A model generated the notes under the pieces. That model worked only from the letters and a program-made list of their open reading frames with translations. It had not been told where the DNA came from and searched no databases. This document shows positions 17,819 to 28,556 of a stretch of 64,000 bases of DNA, piece after piece. This DNA comes from Paracoccus sp. SMMA_5_TC (GTDB taxonomy: Bacteria > Pseudomonadota > Alphaproteobacteria > Rhodobacterales > Rhodobacteraceae). Location of the stretch: assembly GCF_009696685.2 (NCBI RefSeq), contig NZ_CP102355.1, forward strand, positions 1,909,501-1,973,500, given 5' to 3'. Each line of letters opens with the position of its first letter. Position 1 is the first letter of the stretch. The position numbers and the translations under genes are program-made.

Positions 17819-18277
17819 GTCGATGTCCAGCGGGCCTTGCGGTGCGCCCTGGCTGCGGAAATCGCGCACGATCCGGCACAGGGCCGGGGGCACGATCCGT
17901 TCGCCGGTGTGGCGCAGCTCGGCCAGGGTCCACCAGCGGAATTCGCGGATCGTGCGCGCCTCGGGCGCGTTCTGTACCCTGGGGTCGAAAGCCTCGGTCT
18001 CGATCAGGAAATAATCCTCGCACTGGCGCCAGCGCCGTTGATACAGCGTCAGCAGGTGCTGGCGTCGCCACAGCAGCGGGCCGATGGTCGCAGGGGCATA
18101 GCCCAGTTCCTCGGCCAGTTCGCGGCGCAGCGTCTGTTCGGGGCTTTCGCCGGCTTCGGCGCCGCCGCCGGGGGTGATCCACCAGCAGCCGTTGCCGTAA
18201 TCGACGCGCATCAGCAGCACCCGGTCGTCGGGCGTCAGCAGGATGGCGCGCTTGGCATGGCGGTCGTTGATGGTCAT
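17804..18277 (-). CDS. Nudix hydrolase
   Basis: This 157-residue cytoplasmic hydrolase is predicted to cleave a nucleoside diphosphate linked to another group. A perfect Nudix box G-x5-E-x7-REUxEExGU spans residues 38-60, ending in RRELAEELGY. The C-terminal part has LAELRHTGERIVPP. The substrate is not deducible. The stop lies inside the 3' end of tenA on the opposite strand. Confidence 0.9.
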   Translation of the reverse strand: MTINDRHAKRAILLTPDDRVLLMRVDYGNGCWWITPGGGAEAGESPEQTLRRELAEELGYAPATIGPLLWRRQHLLTLYQRRWRQCEDYFLIETEAFDPRVQNAPEARTIREFRWWTLAELRHTGERIVPPALCRIVRDFRSQGAPQGPLDIDLAED

Positions 18278-18350
18278 GCGGCCCCCCGAAACTTACGACG
18301 GAATGACAACCCCGGCCGGGCAGGGGCCGGGCCGGGGCGATCACGCGATG

Positions 18351-18674
18351 CTATTCGTCGTCGGTGTCGGGGACATCGGCGATGTCGTCCAGCGACACAT
18401 CGCCGTCGTCATCGTCATCGTCCAGCAGATCGTCGTCCAGATCGCCGGCATCGGCGTCATCGTCCAGATCGTCGTCATCGACCAGATCGGCCTGGTCATC
18501 GTCGCGCGCCGCCGTCTTTTCCGAGATCAGCGAGCGGGTGCGGCCGTTGGTCAGGCTTTCGACGGTGAACTCTGCGCCGCAGGCGGGGCAGGTCATCGGA
18601 TCGTTCATCAGGTCGTAGAAGCGCGTCGCGCAGTGGGGGCAAAGGCGTTTCGTGCCCCATTCCTCTTTGGGCAT
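18351..18674 (-). CDS. TIGR02300 family FYDLN acid-domain protein
   Basis: This 107-residue protein of an alphaproteobacterial family has an N-terminal zinc ribbon (Cys12, 15, 29, 32) around the FYDLMNDP motif and a very acidic C-terminal half rich in Asp. The Asp run explains the repetitive GATCGTCGT-like DNA near 18360-18500. Function is unknown; the zinc ribbon with an acidic tail suggests a nucleic-acid or polymerase-associated role, which is only inference. Confidence 0.9.
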   Translation of the reverse strand: MPKEEWGTKRLCPHCATRFYDLMNDPMTCPACGAEFTVESLTNGRTRSLISEKTAARDDDQADLVDDDDLDDDADAGDLDDDLLDDDDDDGDVSLDDIADVPDTDDE

Positions 18675-18812
18675 GGTGTTCTCTTTCTGCCGCTTTCAGC
18701 CAAATCCGCTGTCCCCTGCCATAGCGCAGCGGGGGTGTCAAAGGCTTTTCCCCTTGCGACAGGGGGGCAGAGAAGGCGAAACTGGTCAGCACAAGCAAAG
18801 CCAGCAAGGCAC

Positions 18813-19505
18813 ATGGGGCAGATGGACGGTTTTCTGGTCGGAGGCGACATTCCGGTGCTGTTGCGGCGTTCCGCCCGCGCGCGCCGAATGACCCTGCGCG
18901 TGACCCGCGCCGGGGGCGAGGTGGTGCTGACCTTGCCCAGCCGCACCAGCCTGTCGGATGGCCGCGCCTTTGCCGAGTCGCGCGCCGATTGGTTGCGGCG
19001 CATTCGCGCCGAAATGCCGGCGCTGCGGCGAATCGTGCCGGGCGCGATGCTGCCGGTCGAGGGGGTGTTGCGCCGCATCGCCCCGACCGCCGAGGCGCGT
19101 CTGCAACTGCGCCCAGACGCGCTGCTGCTGCCGCAGGATCGGCCGGCCGGGGTCATGGTCGAAACCTGGCTGCGCGGCCTGGCGCGCGACAGGCTGGCTG
19201 CCGCCTGCGACCGGCACGCGGCGGTGCTGGGGCGGCAGTTCACGGCGCTGGCGCTGCGCGACACCCGCTCGCGCTGGGGCAGTTGCACCCATGACGGGCG
19301 GCTGATGTTTTCCTGGCGTCTGGTCATGGCACCGCCCCAGGTGCTGGATTACGTCGCCGCGCATGAGGTGGCGCATCTGCGGCACATGGACCATTCGGAT
19401 GCCTTCTGGCGGACGACGGCGGCGCTGTTGCCCGGATTCGAGCAACCGCGGGCGTGGCTGCGCCGGCACGGGCACGAACTGCTGACCTGGCGGTTCCGCG
19501 ACTGA
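18813..19505 (+). CDS. YgjP-like M48-type zinc metallopeptidase (DUF45)
   Basis: This 230-residue protein has the YgjP/DUF45 domain. The zinc motif HEVAH lies at 184-188, followed by HMDHSDAFW with His191 and His194. The preceding RSRWGSC (about 152-158) is the family hallmark. Some homologues act in restriction-modification loci, but here it stands alone. ATG 18813 is chosen because AAGG lies at 18806-18809 and the long upstream open frame overlaps the FYDLN gene region. Substrate is unknown. Confidence 0.87.
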   Translation: MGQMDGFLVGGDIPVLLRRSARARRMTLRVTRAGGEVVLTLPSRTSLSDGRAFAESRADWLRRIRAEMPALRRIVPGAMLPVEGVLRRIAPTAEARLQLRPDALLLPQDRPAGVMVETWLRGLARDRLAAACDRHAAVLGRQFTALALRDTRSRWGSCTHDGRLMFSWRLVMAPPQVLDYVAAHEVAHLRHMDHSDAFWRTTAALLPGFEQPRAWLRRHGHELLTWRFRD

Positions 19506-19526
19506 ACCATTGACCTTGACTGCGGA

Positions 19527-19536
19527 TGTGATCACA
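19527..19536. promoter_or_regulatory. TGTGATCACA palindrome before the GntR gene
   Basis: A perfect 10-bp palindrome lies 8 bases before the GntR ATG and just after TTGACC/TTGACT hexamers (19510-19521). The size and position fit an autoregulatory operator of a GntR/FCD regulator, but no consensus for this member is known to me. Confidence 0.45.
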
Positions 19537-19544
19537 GACACGGC

Positions 19545-20189
19545 ATGAGTCCCTCGCGTTCCTCGGAAACCGCCGCGCATGAGCGGCTTTATCGCAGCCT
19601 GCGCCAGCGCATCATGCTGGGCGAACTGCCGCCCGGCCTGCCGCTGACCCTGCGCGGGCTGGCGGCCGAACACCGGGTCTCGATGACGCCCGCGCGCGAA
19701 GCCGTGCGGCGGCTGGTGGCGGAAGGCGCGCTGACGCTGTCGTCCTCGGGCCGGATTGCCACCCCCGAACTGTCGGTCGAGCGGATCGAGGAACTGGCCG
19801 CCCTGCGTGGGTTGATCGAGCCCGAACTGGCCTCGCGCGCCTTGCCGCGCGCCCATCAGGCGCTGATCGAGCGGATGGCGCTGTTGAACGCTGCGATAGG
19901 TGAGGCCGCCGAATCGCATGACGCCGTCACCTATATCCGCACCAACCTGGAATTTCACCGCTTGCTCTATCTGCGGGCCCAGGCACCGGCGATGCTGGCC
20001 ATCGTCGAAACCGTGTGGCTGCAACTCGGCCCGACGATGCGGGCCCTGTATGGCCGGGTCAAGCGCAACGAGCCGCCCCGCCATCACCGCATGATCCTGG
20101 CGTCGCTGCGTGCCGGAGACGAGCCGGGGTTGCGGCTGGCGGTTCGCGCCGATGTCACCCACGGGTTGCGCCACCTTTCGACAAGCTGA
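19545..20189 (+). CDS. GntR family regulator, FCD (FadR) subfamily
   Basis: This 214-residue transcription factor has an N-terminal winged helix (about 10-78) with the recognition region LRGLAAEHRVSMTPAREAVRR and a C-terminal all-helical FCD ligand domain (about 85-205). The FCD part has the metal-ligand pattern around NLEFHRLLY and HHRMI. Such regulators sense organic acids or acyl-CoAs. The neighbours (metallopeptidase, hom) give no clear target. A TGTGATCACA palindrome directly upstream suggests autoregulation. The 194 bases after it up to hom hold no gene I can support. Confidence 0.9.
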   Translation: MSPSRSSETAAHERLYRSLRQRIMLGELPPGLPLTLRGLAAEHRVSMTPAREAVRRLVAEGALTLSSSGRIATPELSVERIEELAALRGLIEPELASRALPRAHQALIERMALLNAAIGEAAESHDAVTYIRTNLEFHRLLYLRAQAPAMLAIVETVWLQLGPTMRALYGRVKRNEPPRHHRMILASLRAGDEPGLRLAVRADVTHGLRHLSTS

Positions 20190-20383
20190 GCCCGCAAGCC
20201 TGACGCAAGCCGGGCGTGGGCAGCCATCCGGGTGCCGCGCACAGCCTTTCTGCAAGGCGCCGGACAGATCGGGCTGCGGCGGATGGCGACAGGACGACCC
20301 GCCACCGGCCGCGACGCCGTGATACGGTCGGATGTGCCGGCAGGGGCCTTGTGGGCAGGCGCCGGCATCATTTGGTCACAGGG

Positions 20384-21703
20384 TCAGACCTCCTCGATCC
20401 GCAGTTCGACCGGCTCGCCGGCGATGACGCCGGTGCGGGGCATGGCCTCGATGGCATGGTCGATGGCCTCGGGCGTGGTCTTGTGGGTCACGATCAGGAC
20501 CGGCGCGATGCCGGCGGTTTCGGCATGGCCGTATTGCCGCATCCGGTCGATCGAGATGCCCGCGTCCCCAAGGACGCTGGCCACCTTGGCCAGGGCGCCC
20601 GGCTTGTCGGTCAGTTGCAGGCGGATGTAATAGGCTGCGGGCACGGCGGTGCGGGCGGGCTGCGGCCGCGCCAGATTGCGCGCGGGCTGGCCAAAGCTGG
20701 GCATGCGCACGCCGCGCGCGATCTCGACGATGTCGGACATGACGGCGCTGGCGGTCGGGCCTTCGCCGGCACCGGCACCGCGTAGAACGATCTGACCGAC
20801 GGAATCGCCTTCGATCACCACCATGTTGGTGCCGCCCTGCAACTGCCCCAGCGGGCTGTCGGCGGGCACCAGGCAGGGCGACATGCGCTGTTCCAGCCCG
20901 CGGCCGGTCATCTGCGCGACCCCCAGCAGCTTGATGCGATAGCCCATGTCGGCGGCGCGGCGGATGTCGTCGATGCTGACGCGCTCGATCCCCTCGATTT
21001 CTACGGCGTCGAATGCGGGGCGGGTGCCGAAGGCGATGGCCGCCAGCAAGGCCAGCTTGTGGCTGGCGTCGATGCCGCCCACGTCCAGCGTCGGATCGGC
21101 CTCCAGATAGCCCAGCTGCCGGGCCTCTTCAAAGACGGCCTCATAGGGCAGGCCGGCGCTTTCCATCCGGGTCAGGATGTAGTTGCAGGTGCCGTTCATG
21201 ACCCCCATCACCCGCCGGATCTCGTTTCCGGCAAGGGATTCGGTCATGGCCTTGATCACCGGGATGCCGCCGGCCACTGCCGCCTCGAAGCGGATCACGC
21301 GGCCCTGCGCCTCGGCCAGTTCGGCCAGTTCCTGGCCGTGCACGGCCAGCAGGGCCTTGTTTGCAGTAACCACATCCTTGCCGGCGCGCAGCGCGGCGGT
21401 CACCGCCTCGCGCGCGATGCCCTCGTCGCCGCCGATCAGTTCGACAAAGACATCCACATCCTCACGCGTGGCCAGCGCACGGGCGTCATCCTCCCACGCA
21501 TAGGCCGACAGGTCGGCGTCGCGGTTCTTGCGCCGGTCGCGGGCGCTGACGGCGGTGATCGTCACCGGCCGGCCGGCACGGGCGGCAATCAGGGCTGCGT
21601 GTTTCTGGATGATCTTGACGGTGCCGATCCCCACGGTGCCCAGGCCGGCGATGCCAAGACGCAGGGGAGAGGAGGCGGGCTGCCCAGGATGTGGGGCGGA
21701 CAT
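20384..21703 (-). CDS. hom: Homoserine dehydrogenase
   Basis: The enzyme reduces aspartate semialdehyde to homoserine on the way to threonine and methionine. The 439-residue protein has the nucleotide-binding GIAGLGTVGIGT (about 17-28), DVVTANKALL, the MNGTCNYILTRM signature with GYLEADPTLDVGG, and a C-terminal ACT domain (about 350-439) that usually mediates threonine feedback. It is monofunctional, with no fused aspartokinase. It is a single minus-strand gene flanked by unrelated genes. Confidence 0.95.
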   Translation of the reverse strand: MSAPHPGQPASSPLRLGIAGLGTVGIGTVKIIQKHAALIAARAGRPVTITAVSARDRRKNRDADLSAYAWEDDARALATREDVDVFVELIGGDEGIAREAVTAALRAGKDVVTANKALLAVHGQELAELAEAQGRVIRFEAAVAGGIPVIKAMTESLAGNEIRRVMGVMNGTCNYILTRMESAGLPYEAVFEEARQLGYLEADPTLDVGGIDASHKLALLAAIAFGTRPAFDAVEIEGIERVSIDDIRRAADMGYRIKLLGVAQMTGRGLEQRMSPCLVPADSPLGQLQGGTNMVVIEGDSVGQIVLRGAGAGEGPTASAVMSDIVEIARGVRMPSFGQPARNLARPQPARTAVPAAYYIRLQLTDKPGALAKVASVLGDAGISIDRMRQYGHAETAGIAPVLIVTHKTTPEAIDHAIEAMPRTGVIAGEPVELRIEEV

Positions 21704-21768
21704 GATTAACTCTTATCTAGGGACAGGGCGGTGTTAGCGGATGGCGCGGGGGCATGCAACGCGCATGC

Positions 21769-22308
21769 TCAGGGCTCGTCGTCGCCGGCCCAATATCCTT
21801 GCAAACCTGTCGCACGCATCACGCGCAGGACTTCCTGACCAAGGTCGACGGTTTCGGCCCGGATCGCCCGCAGATCATCAATCCACATGTCATCTTTATG
21901 GACCTGGCCGCGATTATCGACAAAGGCCGGGTGCCAGCGGCCGCGATCCTCGGTAGGTCGCCATGAAGCATGACAAAGCAGGTTGCGTTTCAGCCGCGCC
22001 GCCGCCAGCCGTTCGGTGATGCGGTCGCGCTGGCGCAGCCCGGGATGGCGCCGCATGGCGGCGTCGAGCTGGTCGATCAGCGTGCCCATGGAATCGTCGG
22101 CAATGCCGCCGATATGGGTCAACCAGTGGCGCAGTTCCTGTTCGGTCAGGTCGTCGGCCAGCCGCGCGCGGTCCAGCGCATAGATGGTGCGCTTGATGAT
22201 TTCCTCCAGCCAGCCAAAGCTGGCCACGCATTGCCCCAGTTCCGCCGCAAAATCGGCCGGCAGCGTGTAATGCGTTTCCGGCGGCGCGCCGATCCTGTCG
22301 TGAGTCAT
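21769..22308 (-). CDS. Hypothetical protein
   Basis: This 179-residue protein is predicted soluble and mostly helical, with no signal peptide. Visible segments are CVASFGWLEEIIKRTIYALD near the N terminus, LTEQELRHWLTHIGGIADDS in the middle, and LKRNLLCHASWRPTEDRGRW followed by aromatic residues at the C terminus. The FGxLE-type start and a later R-x4-H are faintly reminiscent of HEPN-like helical proteins, but I do not recognise the family. Codon use matches the neighbours. It is 64 bases from the GNAT gene and downstream of it. Confidence 0.65.
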   Translation of the reverse strand: MTHDRIGAPPETHYTLPADFAAELGQCVASFGWLEEIIKRTIYALDRARLADDLTEQELRHWLTHIGGIADDSMGTLIDQLDAAMRRHPGLRQRDRITERLAAARLKRNLLCHASWRPTEDRGRWHPAFVDNRGQVHKDDMWIDDLRAIRAETVDLGQEVLRVMRATGLQGYWAGDDEP

Positions 22309-22371
22309 GCCGTCAGCCCCATGGGATGCGCGGCCACAGTTTCACAGCCCCCCGCGGCAGACAAGCGCGGC

Positions 22372-22857
22372 TCACAGCAGCTTGTGCAGCAACACCAGGT
22401 CCAGCCAGCGGCCGAACTTGCGCCCGGCCTGCGGCACCAGCCCGACCTGACGATACCCCAGCGCCCGATGAAAGCCGAGGCCGGCGGCGTTCTCGCCCGA
22501 AACACCGGCGATCATGCCATGGGCGCCGGCGTCGCGGGCGTGATCCTCGATCGCGACCATCAGCGCGCGGCCCAGGCCGCGCCCCTGAGCGGCGGGGGAC
22601 AGGATGATGGTATGTTCCATCGTATGGGCGTAGCCGTTGCCGGCGCGGAACTGGTCATAGCTTGCCAGTCCCACCACCGCGCCGCCCGTTTCCGCAACTA
22701 GGAACTCGCGCCCGGCCCGGCGACGATCCGCCATCATCTGCGCCAGACCCTCGGCCGTCTTTTCCTGGCTGGAAAAGGTGATGATGCTGTCGCGGATCAT
22801 CGGGTTCCAGAAATCCATGATCGCGGGAATATCCCGGGGCGCGGCGGGTCGGATCAT
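22372..22857 (-). CDS. GNAT acetyltransferase, phosphinothricin acetyltransferase-like
   Basis: This 161-residue acyl-CoA N-acyltransferase has RPAAPRDIPAIMDFWNPMIRDS at the N terminus, as in Pat/bar-like enzymes. Motif A is ILSPAAQGRGLGRALMVAIEDHA (acetyl-CoA pyrophosphate binding). The C-terminal HRALGYRQVGLVPQAGRKFGRWLD is also typical. Homologues acetylate phosphinothricin or methionine sulfone/sulfoximine; the natural substrate is not certain. Confidence 0.87.
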   Translation of the reverse strand: MIRPAAPRDIPAIMDFWNPMIRDSIITFSSQEKTAEGLAQMMADRRRAGREFLVAETGGAVVGLASYDQFRAGNGYAHTMEHTIILSPAAQGRGLGRALMVAIEDHARDAGAHGMIAGVSGENAAGLGFHRALGYRQVGLVPQAGRKFGRWLDLVLLHKLL

Positions 22858-22921
22858 CGGGCGATTCCTGCAAGCTGGGGCCGCCCCGGTGCCGGTGCCG
22901 GCGTCGGGGCGGCGGCTGGGA

Positions 22922-25066
22922 TCAGGCGGCGCGCGCGGCGCGGATCAGCGCCAGGATGTCGCGCGCGGCCGAAGGAATGTTGGTTCCGGGGCCGAAGATC
23001 GCCTTGACCCCGGCTTTCTTCAGGAAGTCGTAATCCTGCTGCGGGATGACGCCGCCGCAGATCACGATGATGTCCTCGGCCCCCTGATCCTTCAGCGCGG
23101 CGATCAGCTTGGGGGCCAGCGTCTTGTGTCCGGCCGCCTGCGACGAGATGCCGACCACATGCACGTCATTGTCGATGGCGTCCTGCGCCGCCTCTTCTGG
23201 GGTCTGGAACAGCGGCCCCACGTCCACGTCGAAGCCGATGTCGGCAAAGGCGGTGGCAATGACCTTGGCGCCGCGGTCATGACCGTCCTGGCCCATCTTG
23301 ACCACCAGCATCCGCGGCCGGCGGCCTTCGTCCTCGGCGAATTTCTCGACATCGCGCTGGATCTGGGCGAATTCGTCATCACCTTCGTATGCGGCGCCAT
23401 AGACGCCGGCCAGCGTCTTGACCTCGGCCCGGTGCCGGCCGAATTCCTTTTCCATCGCCATGCTGATTTCCCCCACCGAGGCCCGGGCGCGGGCGGCCAC
23501 CACCGCCGCCTCGAGCAGATTGCCGCCTTCGCGCGCGCGGCGGCTGATTTCGTCCAGCGCCGCCTGGCAGGCGGCTTCGTCGCGGCTGGCGCGCATGGCG
23601 TTCAGCCGGGCGATCTGCGCCTCGCGCACCTTCACGTTGTCGATATCCAGAAAGTCGATGGGATCTTCCTTGGCCAGACGATACTTGTTCACACCGACGA
23701 TCACTTCCTCGCCGCGATCGATCAGGGCCTGGCGGCGGGCGGCGGTTTCCTCGATCCTGAGCTTGGGCATGCCCGAGGCGACTGCCTTGGTCATGCCGCC
23801 CATCGCCTCGACTTCCTCGATCAGCGCCCAGGCCTTTTCGGCCAGTTCGGCAGTCAGGCTTTCGACGTAATAGCTGCCGGCCAGCGGATCGACGACATGG
23901 GTGATGCCGGTTTCCTCTTGCAGGATCAGCTGGGTGTTGCGCGCGATGCGGGCGCTGAATTCGGTGGGCAGGGCGATGGCTTCGTCCAGCGCATTGGTGT
24001 GCAGCGATTGCGTGCCGCCCAGGGCCGCGGCCATCGCCTCATAGGCGGTGCGCACGACGTTGTTGTAGGGATCTTGTTCCTGCAACGACACGCCCGAGGT
24101 CTGGCAATGCGTGCGCAGCATCAGGCTGGCGCTTTTCTGGGGCTGGAACTCCTTCATGATCCGGGTCCACAGCAGCCGGGCCGCGCGCAGCTTGGCCACT
24201 TCCATAAAGAAATTCATGCCGATGGCGAAAAAGAACGACAGCCGCCCGGCGAAATCGTCGACATTCATCCCCGCCTTCAGCGCCGCGCGGACATATTCGC
24301 GGCCATCGGCGAGGGTATAGGCCAGTTCCTGCACCAGGTTCGCCCCGGCCTCTTGCATGTGATAGCCCGAGATCGAGATCGAGTTGAATCGCGGCATCTC
24401 TTTCGAGGTGTATTCGATGATGTCCGCGATGATCCTCATCGAGGGCTCGGGCGGATAGATATAGGTGTTGCGAACCATGAACTCCTTGAGGATGTCGTTC
24501 TGGATGGTTCCCGACAACACCGCGCGCGAATGGCCCTGTTCCTCGCCGGTGACGATGAAATTGGCCAGGATCGGAATGACCGCGCCGTTCATCGTCATCG
24601 ACACGCTGACCTTGTCCAGCGGGATGCCGTCGAACAGGATCTTCATGTCCTCGACGCTGTCGATGGCGACGCCTGCCTTGCCCACGTCGCCTTCGACGCG
24701 GGGATGGTCGCTGTCATAGCCGCGATGGGTCGCCAGGTCGAAGGCCACCGACACCCCCTGCTGACCGGCGGCCAGCGCCTTGCGGTAGAAGGCGTTCGAT
24801 TCCTCGGCCGTGGAAAAGCCGGCATATTGGCGGATGGTCCAGGGGCGGCCGGCATACATCGTGGCACGCGGGCCGCGGGTAAATGGTTCGATTCCCGGCA
24901 GGCTGCCCAGATGCGGCAGATCGCGGATATCCTCCTCGGTATACAGCGGCTTGACCTCGATGCCTTCCAGCGTGTGCCAGTTCAGCGTCGCGGGATCGGC
25001 GCCGCGCAATTCCTTGCTGGCGAGTTTGCGCCATTCCTCAATGCTGGCTTTGCTGCTTTCGCTCAT
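22922..25066 (-). CDS. mcmA: Methylmalonyl-CoA mutase
   Basis: This adenosylcobalamin enzyme converts (R)-methylmalonyl-CoA to succinyl-CoA, the last step of propionyl-CoA assimilation. The single 714-residue chain has the substrate-binding barrel (about 1-540), with [21 protein letters not shown] near the start. The C-terminal B12 domain has the DGHDRG motif with cobalt ligand His596 and the later GGVIP. It shares a strand with pccA and pccB, with the DUF4174 gene between on the other strand. No epimerase or MeaB chaperone gene is in the window. Confidence 0.96.
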   Translation of the reverse strand: MSESSKASIEEWRKLASKELRGADPATLNWHTLEGIEVKPLYTEEDIRDLPHLGSLPGIEPFTRGPRATMYAGRPWTIRQYAGFSTAEESNAFYRKALAAGQQGVSVAFDLATHRGYDSDHPRVEGDVGKAGVAIDSVEDMKILFDGIPLDKVSVSMTMNGAVIPILANFIVTGEEQGHSRAVLSGTIQNDILKEFMVRNTYIYPPEPSMRIIADIIEYTSKEMPRFNSISISGYHMQEAGANLVQELAYTLADGREYVRAALKAGMNVDDFAGRLSFFFAIGMNFFMEVAKLRAARLLWTRIMKEFQPQKSASLMLRTHCQTSGVSLQEQDPYNNVVRTAYEAMAAALGGTQSLHTNALDEAIALPTEFSARIARNTQLILQEETGITHVVDPLAGSYYVESLTAELAEKAWALIEEVEAMGGMTKAVASGMPKLRIEETAARRQALIDRGEEVIVGVNKYRLAKEDPIDFLDIDNVKVREAQIARLNAMRASRDEAACQAALDEISRRAREGGNLLEAAVVAARARASVGEISMAMEKEFGRHRAEVKTLAGVYGAAYEGDDEFAQIQRDVEKFAEDEGRRPRMLVVKMGQDGHDRGAKVIATAFADIGFDVDVGPLFQTPEEAAQDAIDNDVHVVGISSQAAGHKTLAPKLIAALKDQGAEDIIVICGGVIPQQDYDFLKKAGVKAIFGPGTNIPSAARDILALIRAARAA

Positions 25067-25123
25067 CTTGCATCCTTTCCCACGGCCACCCGAACCCTAT
25101 ATGAAGATAAGACAAGGTGGGCG

Positions 25124-25648
25124 ATGAAACTGAAACGGTTGATTTTCCTGATGGTGGTGCCGCTGGTGGCGGCAATGGGCGAGCGGCCGGCGGGCGAGGC
25201 TTCGGGCACGCGCCCGTATGTGCGCGGCGAGGTGCCCGCAGCCCGAAGCGAGGGCGCGGCCCCAATATCGGGGCCGGCTGCGGCCGAACTGCGCGTGTTG
25301 TCCGCGTCCGAGGCAACCCCGGCCGACTTCCTGTGGCAGGCGCGGCCGGTGGTGATCTTTGCCCAGACCGCGGCCGATCCTGCCTTTGTCGAACAGCTCG
25401 CGGCCCTGCAGCGCGACCCGGCGCCGCTGTTGACGCGCGACGTGGTCGTCATCACCGATGTCGATCCGGCGGCCAACAGCATCTGGCGCCAGCAGCTGCG
25501 CCCCGAAGGCTTTTCGCTGGTGCTGATGGACAAGGATGGACAGGTCAAGCAGCGCAAGCCGGTGCCCTGGTCGGTGCGTGAAATCAGCCGCGCCATCGAC
25601 AAGTTTCCCCTGCGCCTGCAGGAAATCGGTCGCGCCGGCCTGCCATGA
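25124..25648 (+). CDS. DUF4174 domain protein, exported
   Basis: This 174-residue protein has an N-terminal hydrophobic segment (KRLIFLMVVPLVAAMG) that looks like a signal peptide or anchor. It is followed by a thioredoxin-fold-like DUF4174 domain: LWQARPVVIFAQTAADPAF, then VVVITDVDP and FSLVLMDKDGQVK. No CxxC is present, so redox catalysis is unlikely. It is transcribed divergently from mcmA (57 bases between starts) and sits between mcmA and pccA. Role unknown. Confidence 0.8.
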   Translation: MKLKRLIFLMVVPLVAAMGERPAGEASGTRPYVRGEVPAARSEGAAPISGPAAAELRVLSASEATPADFLWQARPVVIFAQTAADPAFVEQLAALQRDPAPLLTRDVVVITDVDPAANSIWRQQLRPEGFSLVLMDKDGQVKQRKPVPWSVREISRAIDKFPLRLQEIGRAGLP

Positions 25649-25662
25649 CCGCGTGGCGCCGG

Positions 25663-25679
25663 CCGGCCAGACTGGCCGG
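25663..25679. terminator. Possible terminator hairpin between the DUF4174 gene and pccA
   Basis: CCGGCC (25663-25668) pairs with GGCCGG (25674-25679) around AGACT, between convergent genes. There is no T-run on either side, so this is only a weak candidate. Confidence 0.35.
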
Positions 25680-25726
25680 TCCCGCGCGCTGCGCAATCGG
25701 ATATGCAGACCTGGGCTGTCATCGCG

Positions 25727-27784
<2,058 letters not shown>

Positions 27785-27816
27785 GGTCTTTTTCCTTGGG
27801 GCAGGTGCCGGACATG

Positions 27817-27849
27817 AAAAAACCGCCCCGGCAGGACGCCGGGACGGTT
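27817..27849 (-). terminator. Intrinsic terminator after the glycine-zipper lipoprotein gene
   Basis: On the minus strand AACCGTCCCGGC and GCCGGGGCGGTT form a 12-base stem with one mismatch, followed directly by six T (27822 down to 27817). This would end the lipoprotein transcript only about 30 bases before the pccA start. Confidence 0.8.
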
Positions 27850-27880
27850 CGCAAAAAGGTGTCGCGTCAGAGCGCGGGGA

Positions 27881-28111
27881 TCAGTAACGCGGACGGTTCG
27901 GCTGGCACAGCCGCACGTCGTCGCACAGCGCACCGGCCGCAGCGCCGATTGCCGCGCCCTTGGCGACATTGTGTCCGCCGACATGCGCGATGGTGGCGCC
28001 GACACCCGCGCCGATGAGGCCCCGATCCATGTCGGTCGGGTTGATGTTCTGGGTGCAGCCGGCCAGGCCGACCAGGCCAAGACCCAGAACCAGTATGATT
28101 TTCTTGGACAT
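27881..28111 (-). CDS. Small glycine-zipper lipoprotein (paralogue 1)
   Basis: This 76-residue predicted lipoprotein has a signal peptide with lipobox LAGC at about 16-19. A glycine-zipper stretch follows (LIGAGVGATIAHVGGHNVAKGAAIGAAAG, split by polar residues), and the C terminus is ALCDDVRLCQ ending in RPRY. The paired cysteines and tail closely match the gene at 28175-28420, so the two look like tandem duplicates. Glycine-zipper lipoproteins of this size are envelope proteins with mostly unknown functions. A strong terminator follows. Confidence 0.82.
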   Translation of the reverse strand: MSKKIILVLGLGLVGLAGCTQNINPTDMDRGLIGAGVGATIAHVGGHNVAKGAAIGAAAGALCDDVRLCQPNRPRY

Positions 28112-28135
28112 TTTCCTGTCTCCAAAGTGCAGACG

Positions 28136-28157
28136 GCGGCGCCCTGACGGGCGCCGC
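28136..28157. terminator. GC-rich hairpin between the two lipoprotein genes
   Basis: GCGGCGCCC (28136-28144) and GGGCGCCGC (28149-28157) pair perfectly around TGAC. No T-run follows on the minus strand, so it may be a processing or stability hairpin rather than a full terminator. Confidence 0.5.
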
Positions 28158-28174
28158 GCGTCCGGTTGAAAGGA

Positions 28175-28420
28175 TCAGTAACGCTGCTGACAGACGCCAG
28201 CGTCGTCGCACAGCGCGCCACCGGCCGCGCCGATGAGCGCACCGGTCGCCACGTCGCCATCGATGATCTTGGCGACGGCTGCGCCGGCCAGGGCGCCACC
28301 CGCTGCGCGCTGCGCATCGGGCGAGATGCCCATGCCACCGCCGTAGCCCTGTTCACAGGCAGAAAGGCCGGCCACGACCAGCGCGGCGGCAGAAAGACGG
28401 ATGAGGACGGAATGTTGCAT
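28175..28420 (-). CDS. Small glycine-zipper lipoprotein (paralogue 2)
   Basis: This 81-residue predicted lipoprotein has lipobox LSAC (about 19-22) after a short signal peptide. A glycine-zipper region AAGGALAGAAVAKIIDG and GALIGAAGGALC follow, and it ends CDDAGVCQQRY. It shares the ALCDD-x-x-x-C-Q and RY ending with paralogue 1. Upstream (28476-28485) is a GCAATATTGC palindrome of unknown meaning. Function is unknown. Confidence 0.82.
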   Translation of the reverse strand: MQHSVLIRLSAAALVVAGLSACEQGYGGGMGISPDAQRAAGGALAGAAVAKIIDGDVATGALIGAAGGALCDDAGVCQQRY

Positions 28421-28556
28421 GCTTCTTGGCCTGTATTAGGGCCCCTTGGCAGGGCCGTTGCTGATAGATGTGGGCGCAATATTGCACGCCCGTCAGGCAT
28501 GGAAAACTGACAACGGTGTGAAAAACCCGCCTTACGCGGCATTCCGCCCATGAATA

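Noticed and set aside
18360..18500. Repetitive GATCGTCGT-like DNA resembling a tandem repeat
   Set aside because: It is explained by the Asp-rich tail of the FYDLN protein; the unit is not regular.
22778..25123. Long plus-strand frame leading into the DUF4174 gene, antisense to mcmA
   Set aside because: Only the part from 25124 has a start, signal segment and domain; the rest mirrors the mcmA codons.
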